In this document: piece after piece, positions 8,700 to 15,982 of the stretch
Numbering within the stretch: position 1 is the stretch's first letter
Layout of the letters: each line of letters opens with the position of its first letter
Made by a program: the position numbers and the translations under genes
The notes under the pieces: generated by a model
Seen by the model: the letters and a program-made list of their open reading frames with translations, nothing else
Told to the model about the DNA's origin: nothing
Databases searched by the model: none
NCBI RefSeq assembly: GCF_014652555.1
Contig: NZ_BMZA01000007.1
Span: forward strand, 62,001-126,000
From: Novosphingobium colocasiae
Lineage (GTDB): Bacteria; Pseudomonadota; Alphaproteobacteria; Sphingomonadales; Sphingomonadaceae
Direction: 5' to 3'
Length of the DNA: 64,000 nucleotides

Positions 8700-9122
8700 T
8701 CACCCCAGCGCCCAGAACACCGTGCCCATCGCCAGGAACACCACGATCCACAACAGCGCGTCGCCGGCGCGGCGGCCGTACAGCGTTTCTCCGCCCTGAT
8801 AGGTCAGGAGCACCGCCGGAGCGATGAAGGTCAGGGCAAAGCCGCCTGACTGCATCCAGTACAGCCACGGCTTCACCGCCAGCGTATCGGCCCCAAGCCG
8901 GGCAAAGTTGTGGCCCAGCATCGCGGCGGCGATCAGGAAGACGACGATCGGCAGCGGCAGGCGCGCGGCCGGGCCGGTGGGGGGCGGGGCCAGCAGGCCG
9001 CGCCGGACGGGGAACAGCAGGCTGTGCCCGAGCAACCACAAGATGATCGCCAGCGCAGCGGCGGCGAGTACGGCCAGCCAGTTGATCGGACCCAAGAGAG
9101 TGCTCCCGCTCGTTTGGAGCAT
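8700..9122 (-). CDS. Conserved hypothetical multi-pass membrane protein
   Basis: A 140-residue integral membrane protein of unknown function. Four to five hydrophobic segments are visible, at about residues 11-32, 50-68, 82-105 and 118-138, with short charged loops such as the one around GRRAGD. The start is placed at the ATG for MLQTSGS; a TTG 12 bases upstream is also in frame but less likely. It is convergent with the broken potassium channel (4 bp apart) and divergent from rimO. I recognise no family motif. Confidence 0.6.
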   Translation of the reverse strand: MLQTSGSTLLGPINWLAVLAAAALAIILWLLGHSLLFPVRRGLLAPPPTGPAARLPLPIVVFLIAAAMLGHNFARLGADTLAVKPWLYWMQSGGFALTFIAPAVLLTYQGGETLYGRRAGDALLWIVVFLAMGTVFWALG

Positions 9123-9214
9123 GATAGCCGCCAAATCGGATCAAGCCCAGCCCAACCGCTGCAAGCAAGTCGATACGTGACTCCGCCGCCCAACCGGCGT
9201 ATCGGGCCGCTCCA

Positions 9215-10591
9215 ATGGCCATTGAAATCCCCTCGCCGCCCAAAGTCGGCATGGTCAGCCTCGGCTGCCCCAAGGCGCTCGTCGATAGCGAGCGCATCCT
9301 CACGCGCCTGCGCGCCGACGGTTACGCGATGAGCCCGGATTATGCCGGTGCCGACGTGGTGCTCGTCAACACCTGCGGCTTCCTCGATTCCGCCAAGGAA
9401 GAAAGCCTGGCCGCGATCGGCGAGGCGATCGCCGAAAACGGCCGCGTGATCGTGACCGGCTGCATGGGCAACGAGGCCGACGCCATCCGCGCGCGCTTTC
9501 CCGACGTGCTCGCGGTAACCGGCGCGCACCAGTACGAAGCGGTCGTCGAAGCGGTCCACGATGCCGCGCCGCCCGAACTGTCTCCCTATGTGGACCTGAT
9601 CCCCCAGGCCTATGACGAGGCCGGGGTGAAGCTGACCCCGCGCCACTACAGCTATCTCAAGATTTCCGAAGGCTGCAATCACGCCTGTTCGTTCTGCATC
9701 ATCCCTTCGCTGCGCGGAAAGCTGGCAAGCCGCCGGATCGACGCCGTGCTGCGCGAGGCGGAAAAGCTGGTGCAGGCCGGCACCCGCGAGCTGCTGGTCA
9801 TCAGCCAGGACACCTCGGCCTATGGCGTGGACGTGCGCCATGAAGAACGGATGTGGAAAGACCACCCGGTCCGCACCCATATGACCGACCTCGCGCGCGA
9901 ACTGGGCGGCTTGCGCGATGGAAGCGGCCAGGCACCGTGGGTGCGGCTGCACTATGTCTATCCCTATCCCCACGTCGATGCGGTGATCCCGCTGATGGCC
10001 GAAGGGCTGATCACCCCCTACCTCGACATCCCGTTCCAGCACGCCAGCCCCGCCGTGCTCAAGCGCATGAAGCGGCCCGCGAACGAGGCCAGGGTGCTCG
10101 AACGGCTGCGCGCCTGGCGCGACATCTGCCCGGACATCGCCATCCGTTCCAGCTTTGTCGTCGGCTTCCCCGGCGAGACCGAGGCCGATTTCGAATACCT
10201 GCTCGACTGGCTGGACGAAGCGCAGCTTGATCGCGTGGGCGCATTCCGCTTCGAACCCGTCGCCGGGGCCGCGGCCAACGACCTGCCGGATGCCGTGCCC
10301 GAATCGCTCAAGGAAGAGCGCTATGCCCGAATCATGGAAAAGACCGCCGCGATCAGCGCCGCCAAACTTCAGGCCCGGATCGGCCGCGTCCTGCCGGTGA
10401 TTCTCGACGAAGTGGGCGAGCCGGACGAAGATGGCGATATCGGCGCTACCGGCCGCTCGCAGGCCGACGCTCCGGAAATCGACGGCGCGGTCTACTTGCG
10501 CAACGTGCCCGCCGATTCGGCACCCGGCGATATCCTGAATGTGCGCATCGAGGATGCAGACGAACACGATCTATTCGGCGCACCATCGTAA
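9215..10591 (+). CDS. rimO: Ribosomal protein uS12 methylthiotransferase RimO
   Basis: A 458-residue radical-SAM enzyme that adds a methylthio group to the conserved aspartate of ribosomal protein S12. The N-terminal MTTase domain carries the three auxiliary-cluster cysteines ([30 protein letters not shown]). The radical SAM domain has [10 protein letters not shown] (CxxxCxxC, about residues 153-160), and a C-terminal TRAM domain follows (about 385-458). Length and motif order distinguish RimO from MiaB (SLGCPKxxVDSE is RimO-like). Its transcript runs toward the tandem small-RNA-like units. Confidence 0.95.
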   Translation: MAIEIPSPPKVGMVSLGCPKALVDSERILTRLRADGYAMSPDYAGADVVLVNTCGFLDSAKEESLAAIGEAIAENGRVIVTGCMGNEADAIRARFPDVLAVTGAHQYEAVVEAVHDAAPPELSPYVDLIPQAYDEAGVKLTPRHYSYLKISEGCNHACSFCIIPSLRGKLASRRIDAVLREAEKLVQAGTRELLVISQDTSAYGVDVRHEERMWKDHPVRTHMTDLARELGGLRDGSGQAPWVRLHYVYPYPHVDAVIPLMAEGLITPYLDIPFQHASPAVLKRMKRPANEARVLERLRAWRDICPDIAIRSSFVVGFPGETEADFEYLLDWLDEAQLDRVGAFRFEPVAGAAANDLPDAVPESLKEERYARIMEKTAAISAAKLQARIGRVLPVILDEVGEPDEDGDIGATGRSQADAPEIDGAVYLRNVPADSAPGDILNVRIEDADEHDLFGAPS

Positions 10592-10695
10592 ATTAGTTCA
10601 CAATATCATGGGATTACCGCCGACTTGCGGATTTCGCAACAGAAGGGGAGCTTTTCGCATTTGCGAGATGAACCTCCATTCGACATATGGGAGTT

Positions 10696-10759
10696 GCCTT
10701 TCAGGCATCCTCTCCCAAACACTTCCAAGGGCTGGTCTTCGGACCAGCCCCTTTTTTTG
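10696..10759 (+). ncRNA. Candidate small RNA, copy 1 (C-rich loop plus intrinsic terminator)
   Basis: A 64-bp unit: GCCTTTCAGGC (a small 5' hairpin), a C-rich single-stranded stretch ATCCTCTCCCAAACACTTCC, then a 9-bp GC hairpin closed by a UUCG tetraloop (10729-10750) and a T7 tract. The C-rich part could pair with Shine-Dalgarno sequences. An almost identical copy lies 185 bp downstream. The 5' end of any transcript, and its promoter, are not defined here; transcription may also enter from rimO. The architecture resembles trans-acting alphaproteobacterial sRNAs with anti-SD CUCCC loops (AbcR/ar15 and cuckoo-type). Family membership is not established. Confidence 0.6.
10729..10758 (+). terminator. 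Intrinsic terminator, sRNA copy 1 / rimO
   Basis: GGGCTGGTC-TTCG-GACCAGCCC is a perfect 9-bp stem with a TTCG loop, followed by C and seven T residues. It is an excellent Rho-independent terminator. Confidence 0.9.
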
Positions 10760-10880
10760 GCACTTTACTGCGGGGTGTCGCAGCGGATTTATCCTTTAGG
10801 TCGGCTATAGTGCATTTTATGCAACTGGTTTTGACGCATGTGCATTTGCGGAATCAGAGCGCTTGAGACACATAGAACAG

Positions 10881-10944
10881 GCCTTTCAGGCATCCTCTCC
10901 CAAACACTTCCAAGGGCTGGTCTTCGGACCGGCCCCTTTTTTTG
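10881..10944 (+). ncRNA. Candidate small RNA, copy 2
   Basis: This is the second 64-bp unit, identical to copy 1 except for one A-to-G change in the 3' strand of the terminator stem (GACCGGCCC against GACCAGCCC), which turns a U-A pair into a U-G wobble and keeps the hairpin. The upstream sequences of the two copies are unrelated, so duplication is confined to the unit. A TTGACG at 10831-10836 with a poorer -10-like TCAGAG at 10854 could give a transcript beginning near 10865; this is tentative. The unit ends 130 bp before the CinA-type gene. Confidence 0.6.
10914..10943 (+). terminator. Intrinsic terminator, sRNA copy 2
   Basis: GGGCTGGTC-TTCG-GACCGGCCC, with one U-G wobble in the stem, is followed by a seven-T tract. 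It has the same design as the copy 1 terminator. Confidence 0.85.
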
Positions 10945-11074
10945 CCTTTCGATGCAGCCTCGCCGCAGGAAAGCGCACTGGCCGGATCCCGTCAGGCTGC
11001 CTCGAACGCGGGTTCAGCCGGCCCCCTGAACGGCACGGGTGGCGCATCGGCTTCAATTGTCCTAGCCAGTCGGC

Positions 11075-11836
11075 ATGACCGAACCCGCGCGAATCTTCAC
11101 CGCCGCCCTCGTCGTCATCGGCGACGAAATCCTGTCCGGCCGCACGCATGACAAGAACATCGCCCAGGTCGCCACGTGGCTGCAGATCCAGGGCATCCGC
11201 CTCAAGGAAGTGCGCGTGGTGGCCGACGATACCGCTGCCATCGTCGAGGCGGTGAACACGCTGCGGGTGCGCCACGATTACCTGTTCACCACCGGCGGCA
11301 TCGGCCCCACGCACGATGACATCACGGTGGACGCCATTTCCGAGGCGCTGGGGGTGGACGTGGTGGTCCACCCGGATGCCCGCGCCATCCTCAACGATTA
11401 TTACGAGACGCGCGGCGGGCTGACCGAGGCCCGCCTGCGCATGGCCCGCACGCCCGAAGGCGCGGACCTGATCCCGAACCGCTTCACCGGCGCGCCGGGC
11501 ATCCGCTGCGGCAACGTGTTCATCATGGCCGGGGTGCCCACCATCGCCGCCGGCATGCTCGAAGGGCTGGTCGGCCAGCTTGAAGGCGGCGCACCGCTGC
11601 TGTCGGAAACGGTCGGCTGCTGGGTGGGCGAAAGCGAGGTCGCCGATCTGCTCCATGCGACCGAAAAGGCCTTTGCCGGCTGCCAGATCGGCTCTTATCC
11701 ATTCTGGAAGAACGGGGTGACCGGGGCCAACTTCGTGATCCGCTCCACCGATCCCGAGGTGCTGGCGGCCTGCGCCCGATCGCTGGTCGTTGGGCTGGAG
11801 GATCGCGGGAAATCGGCAATTCCCGGTGGCATCTAG
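11075..11836 (+). CDS. CinA N-terminal-type molybdopterin-binding protein
   Basis: A 253-residue protein of the MoaB/MogA-like fold found at the N-terminus of CinA (competence/damage-inducible protein A, COG1058). The opening TAALVVIGDEILSGRTHDKN and the TTGGIGPTHDDITVDA block are diagnostic. It lacks the C-terminal PncC nicotinamide-nucleotide amidase domain of full-length CinA (about 415 residues). Stand-alone COG1058 proteins are common in alphaproteobacteria; nucleotide pyrophosphatase activity has been reported for some family members, but the role here is not known. It is monocistronic, with the sRNA-like region upstream and a palindromic repeat downstream. Confidence 0.85.
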   Translation: MTEPARIFTAALVVIGDEILSGRTHDKNIAQVATWLQIQGIRLKEVRVVADDTAAIVEAVNTLRVRHDYLFTTGGIGPTHDDITVDAISEALGVDVVVHPDARAILNDYYETRGGLTEARLRMARTPEGADLIPNRFTGAPGIRCGNVFIMAGVPTIAAGMLEGLVGQLEGGAPLLSETVGCWVGESEVADLLHATEKAFAGCQIGSYPFWKNGVTGANFVIRSTDPEVLAACARSLVVGLEDRGKSAIPGGI

Positions 11837-11861
11837 GTGACATCGAAACTCCCGCCACTTT

Positions 11862-11947
11862 CGTCACCCCGGGCTTGCCCCGGGGTCTCGCTTTCGGCGC
11901 GCCATGGCCGCAGGCAAGCGGGGTCCCGGATCAAGTCCGGGACGACG
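11862..11947. repeat. Intergenic inverted repeat (CGTCACCCCGGGCTTG...CAAGTCCGGGACGACG)
   Basis: The outer arms CGTCACCCCGGGCTTGCCCC and its near reverse complement are separated by about 35 bp. This is the same general class as the repeat at 1556-1641 (CGTC...GACG ends), though with a different inner sequence. It is the widespread alphaproteobacterial CGTCATCCCGGACTTGATCCGGG-type element. Its right end is only about 24 bp from the probable start of the next gene. Confidence 0.8.
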
Positions 11948-11970
11948 AAGCGCGCAAGTGTTGGGTTCGG

Positions 11971-12531
11971 GTGACCCGGTCGCGTCGCCTGTTCCCGGCG
12001 GCACTGCTGCCCCTTGCCGCGGCGGGGTGCAGCCCGACGGCGCTGCGCGAGCTGGAACGCCTGCTCAACAGCCGCGATAGCGCCACGGCTGCGCTGGCTC
12101 AGTGGTGCGCGGCGCGCGGGATCGCCGCGCCGCCCCGCATCGTCGCGCAGCCGGTGGTGGGTGACGATGCGCCCCTGCCATCGGACGCCCGCAGGCTTCT
12201 GTCAGTGCCCGAAACGGCAAGCCTGGGCTATCGCCACGTCCGCCTTGCTTGCGGCGACGTGATCCTGTCCGAAGCGCACAATTGGTTCGTCCCTGCCCGG
12301 CTCACTGATGACATGAACGCCGCGCTGGCCACCACCAACACCCCGTTCGGCACCGTGGTCGCCCCGCTTCATTTTACCCGCGAGCGGCTCGACACACGGC
12401 GCGGGCGCGAGGAAGGCTGCCCGCCCGGCACGGTCCTGGCCCAGCGGGCGCTGTTGCGCCGGCCCGACGGGCAGCCGATCAGCCTGGTCGTCGAATGCTA
12501 TCAGGAGGATGCGCTGGTCCGATCGGGCTGA
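11971..12531 (+). CDS. Chorismate-lyase-like (UbiC fold) lipoprotein
   Basis: A 186-residue protein beginning at a GTG (VTRSRRLFPAALLPLAAAGC), a lipoprotein signal with cysteine at about residue 20; an ATG further upstream lies inside the palindromic repeat and is unlikely. The mature part has the flavour of the chorismate pyruvate-lyase fold: LGYRHVRLACGDVILSEAHN (approximate pattern), VPxRLTxxMNxxLxTTNTPFGTVV and a final RRPDGQPISLVVECY. UbiC makes 4-hydroxybenzoate for ubiquinone and is cytosolic, so a lipid-anchored member is odd. Catalytic function is unproven, and the protein may only share the fold. Confidence 0.55.
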   Translation: MTRSRRLFPAALLPLAAAGCSPTALRELERLLNSRDSATAALAQWCAARGIAAPPRIVAQPVVGDDAPLPSDARRLLSVPETASLGYRHVRLACGDVILSEAHNWFVPARLTDDMNAALATTNTPFGTVVAPLHFTRERLDTRRGREEGCPPGTVLAQRALLRRPDGQPISLVVECYQEDALVRSG

Positions 12532-12552
12532 GCGGCCCTTCCCGCGATCACC

Positions 12553-12590
12553 AAAAAGGCCGGAAGGGTTTCCCCTCCCGGCCTTTTTCT
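12553..12590. terminator. Bidirectional intrinsic terminator between lipoprotein gene and rplA
   Basis: AAAAAGGCCGG...CCGGCCTTTTT symmetric hairpin with A and T tracts on opposite sides. It serves both the plus-strand lipoprotein gene and the minus-strand rplK-rplA operon, which converge here. Confidence 0.9.
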
Positions 12591-12608
12591 TGTCGGTCGA
12601 GCCGAAGA

Positions 12609-13310
12609 TCAGGCGTTGGTAAGCTGCGCCGTATCGATCTTCAGACCCGGGCCCATCGACGAGGACAGCGTGACCTTGCGGACATACTTGCCCTTGGCAC
12701 CCGACGGCTTCGCCTTGATGATCGCATCGACGAAGGCACCGAAGTTGGTGGTGAGATCGGCGTCCGAGAAGCTCATCTTGCCGATGCCGGCGTGGATGAT
12801 CCCCTGCTTTTCGACGCGGAACTCGATCTGGCCGCCCTTGGCGTCCTTGACCGCCTGCGCGACGTTCGGGGTGACGGTGCCGAGCTTCGGGTTCGGCATC
12901 AGGCCCTTGGGGCCCAGCAGCTTGCCGAGACGGCCGACCACGCCCATCATGTCCGGGGTGGCGATGACGCGATCATAGTCGAGGTTGCCGGCCTGCATGT
13001 CGTCCATGAGGTCTTCGGCACCCACCTTGTCGGCACCGGCGGCCAGCGCTTCAGCGGCCTTGTCGCCCTTGGCGAACACGGCGACGCGCACGGTCTTGCC
13101 GGTCCCGGCGGGGAGCGACACCATGCCGCGCACCATCTGGTCGGCGTGACGCGGGTCAACGCCCAGGTTCATCGCGACTTCGATGGTCTCGTCGAACTTG
13201 GTGGTCTTCAGGTCGCGCAGCGCCTGGAGCGCTTCACCGACGCCGTAGAGCTTGAGGTTATCGCCCAGCTTTTCGTTCAGCGACTTCTGCTTCTTGGTCT
13301 GCTTGGCCAT
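12609..13310 (-). CDS. rplA: 50S ribosomal protein L1
   Basis: A 233-residue ribosomal protein uL1, which forms the mobile L1 stalk of the large subunit and helps release deacylated tRNA. It starts at [15 protein letters not shown]; recognisable segments are [35 protein letters not shown] (approximate), [16 protein letters not shown] and [17 protein letters not shown]. It lies 4 bp after the rplK stop, in the normal rplK-rplA order. In E. coli, L1 represses this operon by binding the rplK leader; whether that holds here was not determined. Confidence 0.97.
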   Translation of the reverse strand: MAKQTKKQKSLNEKLGDNLKLYGVGEALQALRDLKTTKFDETIEVAMNLGVDPRHADQMVRGMVSLPAGTGKTVRVAVFAKGDKAAEALAAGADKVGAEDLMDDMQAGNLDYDRVIATPDMMGVVGRLGKLLGPKGLMPNPKLGTVTPNVAQAVKDAKGGQIEFRVEKQGIIHAGIGKMSFSDADLTTNFGAFVDAIIKAKPSGAKGKYVRKVTLSSSMGPGLKIDTAQLTNA

Positions 13311-13314
13311 CGTC

Positions 13315-13746
13315 TCAGCCCTCCACCACTTCAAGGCCCATCGAACGCGCGGAGCCTTCGATGATCTTGGTTGCCGCCTCGATGTCGTTGGCATTGAGGT
13401 CAGCCATCTTGACCTGCGCGATCTCGGCAAGCTTCGAACGTGCGATCTTGCCGGCCGAATCCTTGCCCGGGGTCTTCGAACCGGACTTGAGGTTGGCAGC
13501 CTTCTTGATGAGGAAGCTGGCGGGCGGGGTTTTGGTGACGAAGGTGAAGCTGCGATCGGCGTAGACGGTGATGATCGTCGGGATCGGCATGCCGTTTTCG
13601 AGTTCCTGCGTGGCAGCGTTGAACGCCTTGCAGAACTCCATGATGTTGACGCCGCGCTGACCCAGCGCCGGACCGATCGGCGGCGACGGATTAGCTTTGC
13701 CGGCCGGCACCTGCAGCTTGATGTAACCAGTAATCTTCTTGGCCAT
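13315..13746 (-). CDS. rplK: 50S ribosomal protein L11
   Basis: A 143-residue ribosomal protein uL11, part of the GTPase-associated centre that couples factor binding and RelA activation. It starts at [16 protein letters not shown] and contains [20 protein letters not shown] and [13 protein letters not shown] take the ATG at MAKK rather than one six codons upstream. It is first gene of rplK-rplA; its usual partner nusG is separated from it by an acyltransferase gene and terminators. Confidence 0.97.
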   Translation of the reverse strand: MAKKITGYIKLQVPAGKANPSPPIGPALGQRGVNIMEFCKAFNAATQELENGMPIPTIITVYADRSFTFVTKTPPASFLIKKAANLKSGSKTPGKDSAGKIARSKLAEIAQVKMADLNANDIEAATKIIEGSARSMGLEVVEG

Positions 13747-13899
13747 GAGGCCGCTCCTTTTCACACTTTCGCGCCCGGTTCGAAAGGAACCGGTTGCTCA
13801 TGTTAAGCGGTCAAACAGGCGGCACGCCGCCCTCCCGCAATGGAATCGGACAGCCCCGAAGGACTGCCGAAGGGCGCGCCCCTAACCGAAAACCCGAAG

Positions 13900-13926
13900 A
13901 AAGGAAAGCGCGGAGTTTCCCCGCGC
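13900..13926 (-). terminator. Probable terminator after the acyltransferase gene
   Basis: A GCGCGG/CCGCGC hairpin (13908-13926), read on the minus strand, is followed by a pyrimidine-rich CTTTCCTTTCTT tract, just past the acyltransferase stop. The T tract is broken, so efficiency is uncertain. Confidence 0.5.
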
Positions 13927-13931
13927 AAACC

Positions 13932-15002
13932 TCAGGCGGCGGCTACCGCACGGTCCCGCCGCGCCGCCCAGACCGCTCGGATGGCGCGGCGCGCTGGGAC
14001 TTCGACCAGCCGGAAGCTCAGATCGGCCAGCACCAGCACCAGCGCCGCGAAGCCCGCCGTCCATAGCGCCGCCGTTCCGGGTCCGCCGGAAACCTTGCCC
14101 ACGTTCATCTCGATCAGCTTCAGGACCGGCATGTGCAGCAGGTAGATCGCATAGGACCGGTCCCCCAGCCAGCGCATCGGTGCCGATCCCGCAAAGCGCG
14201 AGCGCAGCGCCAGCAGCAGCGCGGCAGGCCAGGCGATCAGGCACAGCGGCAGCAGCGAACTGCGCTGTCCCATGTCGATCATCAGGCCGCCGATCATCAG
14301 CGCCGCCAGTACCGGCACGGGTATGCGCGCCAGCCGGCCCCGCGCCAGCCACATCGCCTGCCCCAGGAAAAAGCCCAGCAGCCCACGCGAGAGATCGTCC
14401 GACGTCCACGGCCCCCCGGCGCGGCCCTGCAGAATGAAGTGGACCAGCGCCCCGGCGATCGCCAGCCCGGCCACCAGCCGCACCCGCCGCAGCCCGCCGA
14501 CCGCCGCCATGGCGAACAGGAGATAGCAGACGCATTCGACCGAGATCGACCAGCTCGGCCCGTTGAACGCCTGCGCTTCGGGCGGATAGAAGCCCTGCAA
14601 CATCGCCAGATTGGCGACGAAAGCCAGCGGCGTGTTGGCGGGATCGGCGGCGAACAGCAGCGCGCACAGGCACAGCGTCAGCAGGTGCAGCGGATAGAGC
14701 CGGGCCAGCCGCGCCACCGCGAATTCGCGCAAGTGCCCTTTTTCCAGCGCGCCCGCCGCCAGGTAGACGTGCGCGAAGATATAGCCCGAAATGAGGAAGA
14801 ACAGGTCCACCATCGTCCAGCCCCAGTCGCGAAACCAGGCGAACGGCTGTGGCAAGGCGACCATCGCGGCGGGGGCGAACAGGCTTTGCGGGTGATAGAG
14901 AAATGCCACGCCGCAGGCCGCCAGCCCGCGCAAGCCGTCAAGCCGGTGCAAGCGCACCGGCTGTGCGGGATTGTCTCCCAGACGCGAAAAAGCCCCGGAC
15001 AT
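13932..15002 (-). CDS. Acyltransferase 3 family (OafA/YrhL-like) membrane protein
   Basis: A membrane O-acyltransferase of up to 356 residues, a family that acetylates or acylates polysaccharides, lipids or antibiotics using cytosolic acyl donors. It shows the N-terminal RLDGLRGLAACGVAFLYH (family motif R-x-LDGLRG, histidine in the first helix), GYIFAHVYL, WSISVECVCYLLF and about ten hydrophobic helices. The ATG at 15002 lies inside the nusG terminator stem; a GTG at 14957, just before the conserved motif, is a sensible alternative start. It splits the normally adjacent nusG and rplK. Substrate unknown. Confidence 0.85.
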   Translation of the reverse strand: MSGAFSRLGDNPAQPVRLHRLDGLRGLAACGVAFLYHPQSLFAPAAMVALPQPFAWFRDWGWTMVDLFFLISGYIFAHVYLAAGALEKGHLREFAVARLARLYPLHLLTLCLCALLFAADPANTPLAFVANLAMLQGFYPPEAQAFNGPSWSISVECVCYLLFAMAAVGGLRRVRLVAGLAIAGALVHFILQGRAGGPWTSDDLSRGLLGFFLGQAMWLARGRLARIPVPVLAALMIGGLMIDMGQRSSLLPLCLIAWPAALLLALRSRFAGSAPMRWLGDRSYAIYLLHMPVLKLIEMNVGKVSGGPGTAALWTAGFAALVLVLADLSFRLVEVPARRAIRAVWAARRDRAVAAA

Positions 15003-15018
15003 GTCCGAGGCTTTGCGC
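14988..15018 (-). terminator. Intrinsic terminator after nusG
   Basis: Minus strand: AAAGCCTCGGACATGTCCGG (stem and loop) closes with GGCTTTTT. It is a good Rho-independent terminator ending the secE-nusG transcript and overlapping the first codons of the long form of the acyltransferase gene. Confidence 0.85.
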
Positions 15019-15061
15019 CGGGAATGGTTAATTCCCGATTGAGAAGCGCCGGAACGCCTGC

Positions 15062-15097
15062 CCGTTACTTGCTGAGTTCCCGTTACTTGCTGAGTTC
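15062..15097. repeat. 18-bp perfect tandem duplication at the end of nusG
   Basis: The unit CCGTTACTTGCTGAGTTC occurs twice back to back (15062-15079 and 15080-15097). On the coding strand it encodes Glu-Leu-Ser-Lys-stop; the first copy is the real end of nusG and the second is untranslated duplicate. Confidence 0.9.
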
Positions 15098-15619
15098 GAC
15101 GTGTTCGAAGTCCAGCTCGACCGGGGTGGCGCGGCCGAAGATCGAAACCGAGACCTTGACGCGGTTCTTGTCGAAATCGAGTTCCTCGACCAGGCCGTTG
15201 AAGCTGGCGAACGGACCGTCCAGAACCTTGACCGAATCGCCGATCTCGTAATCGACGCTGACCTGCTTGCGCGGTGCGGCGGCGGCGGCTTCGGCGGCAC
15301 CGAAGTAACGCGAAGCCTCGCTCTCGCTGATCGGCTGGGGCTTGTTGTTGTTGCCCAGGAAGCCGGTCACCTTCGGCGTGTTCTTGACGAGGTGATAGAC
15401 ATCATCGTTCATCGACAGCTTGGCGAGAACGTAGCCCGGCATCGTCTTGCGCTCGACCTGGACCTTCTTGCCGCGCTTCACCTCGGTGATGGTTTCGTGC
15501 GGAACCTGCACGTCCTCGACGAGCTGCGACAGGCCGATCCGCTCAGCCTCGGCGAGGATCGATTCCTTCACCTTGTTCTCGAAGCCGGAATAGGCGTGGA
15601 TGATGTACCAGCGGGCCAT
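15083..15619 (-). CDS. nusG: Transcription termination/antitermination factor NusG
   Basis: A 178-residue transcription elongation factor with an N-terminal NGN domain (MARWYIIHAYSGFENKV to about 120, which binds RNA polymerase) and a C-terminal KOW domain (YEIGDSVKVLDGPFASFNG, about 125-178, which binds Rho or S10). The segment VKRGKKVQVERKTMPGYVLA is typical of the family. It lies 42 bp after secE in the standard secE-nusG order. The stop codon lies inside an 18-bp tandem duplication. Confidence 0.97.
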   Translation of the reverse strand: MARWYIIHAYSGFENKVKESILAEAERIGLSQLVEDVQVPHETITEVKRGKKVQVERKTMPGYVLAKLSMNDDVYHLVKNTPKVTGFLGNNNKPQPISESEASRYFGAAEAAAAAPRKQVSVDYEIGDSVKVLDGPFASFNGLVEELDFDKNRVKVSVSIFGRATPVELDFEHVELSK

Positions 15620-15661
15620 GGTTTTCTCTATTTTGTGACGGGTTGGCGGCGAAACGGCGGA

Positions 15662-15856
15662 TTACAGCAGCGACAGCAGCGAGGTGACGACCCAGCCGAA
15701 CAAAGCATCGATGCCCAGGAAGAACACCGCAAGCAGCACGGTCATCAGGCCGACGAAGATCGCCGTCGTCACCGTTTCCTGGCGCGAGGGCCAGTGGATC
15801 TTGGACGCTTCGACGCGCACCTGCCGGATGAATTCGCCGGGAGTGGTCTTGGCCAT
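15662..15856 (-). CDS. secE: Preprotein translocase subunit SecE
   Basis: A 64-residue single-span subunit of the SecYEG translocon. The start is at MAKTTPGEFIRQVRVEASKI; the conserved cytosolic amphipathic stretch KIHWPSRQETVTTA and one C-terminal membrane helix (about 38-60) are typical of short alphaproteobacterial SecE. An in-frame extension 21 codons upstream is not needed. It is cotranscribed with nusG. The tRNA-Trp gene that often precedes secE is not present in the 120 bp upstream. Confidence 0.95.
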   Translation of the reverse strand: MAKTTPGEFIRQVRVEASKIHWPSRQETVTTAIFVGLMTVLLAVFFLGIDALFGWVVTSLLSLL

Positions 15857-15982
15857 GTCAGTCGCTTCTTTCGCCTTGCTGCGGCAACGGGTGATCTCTT
15901 GCTTCCGCCTAGGGCTCATCGCCGCCCCGGCCGTGGCCGGGAGGGGCTTCGAGATATCCGAATGTCGGAAGAGTTGCGCGAT

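Noticed and set aside
8933..10567. A 544-residue open frame on the minus strand across rimO
   Set aside because: It is antisense to a well-defined radical-SAM gene and contains no recognised motif.
10696..10944. The two 64-bp units as a CRISPR array or transposon ends
   Set aside because: There are only two copies in direct orientation, 185 bp apart, each ending in an intrinsic terminator. There is no spacer series, no target-site duplication and no transposase.
15857..15982. tRNA-Trp gene that often precedes secE
   Set aside because: There is no cloverleaf or CCA-type anticodon context in these 126 bp on either strand.
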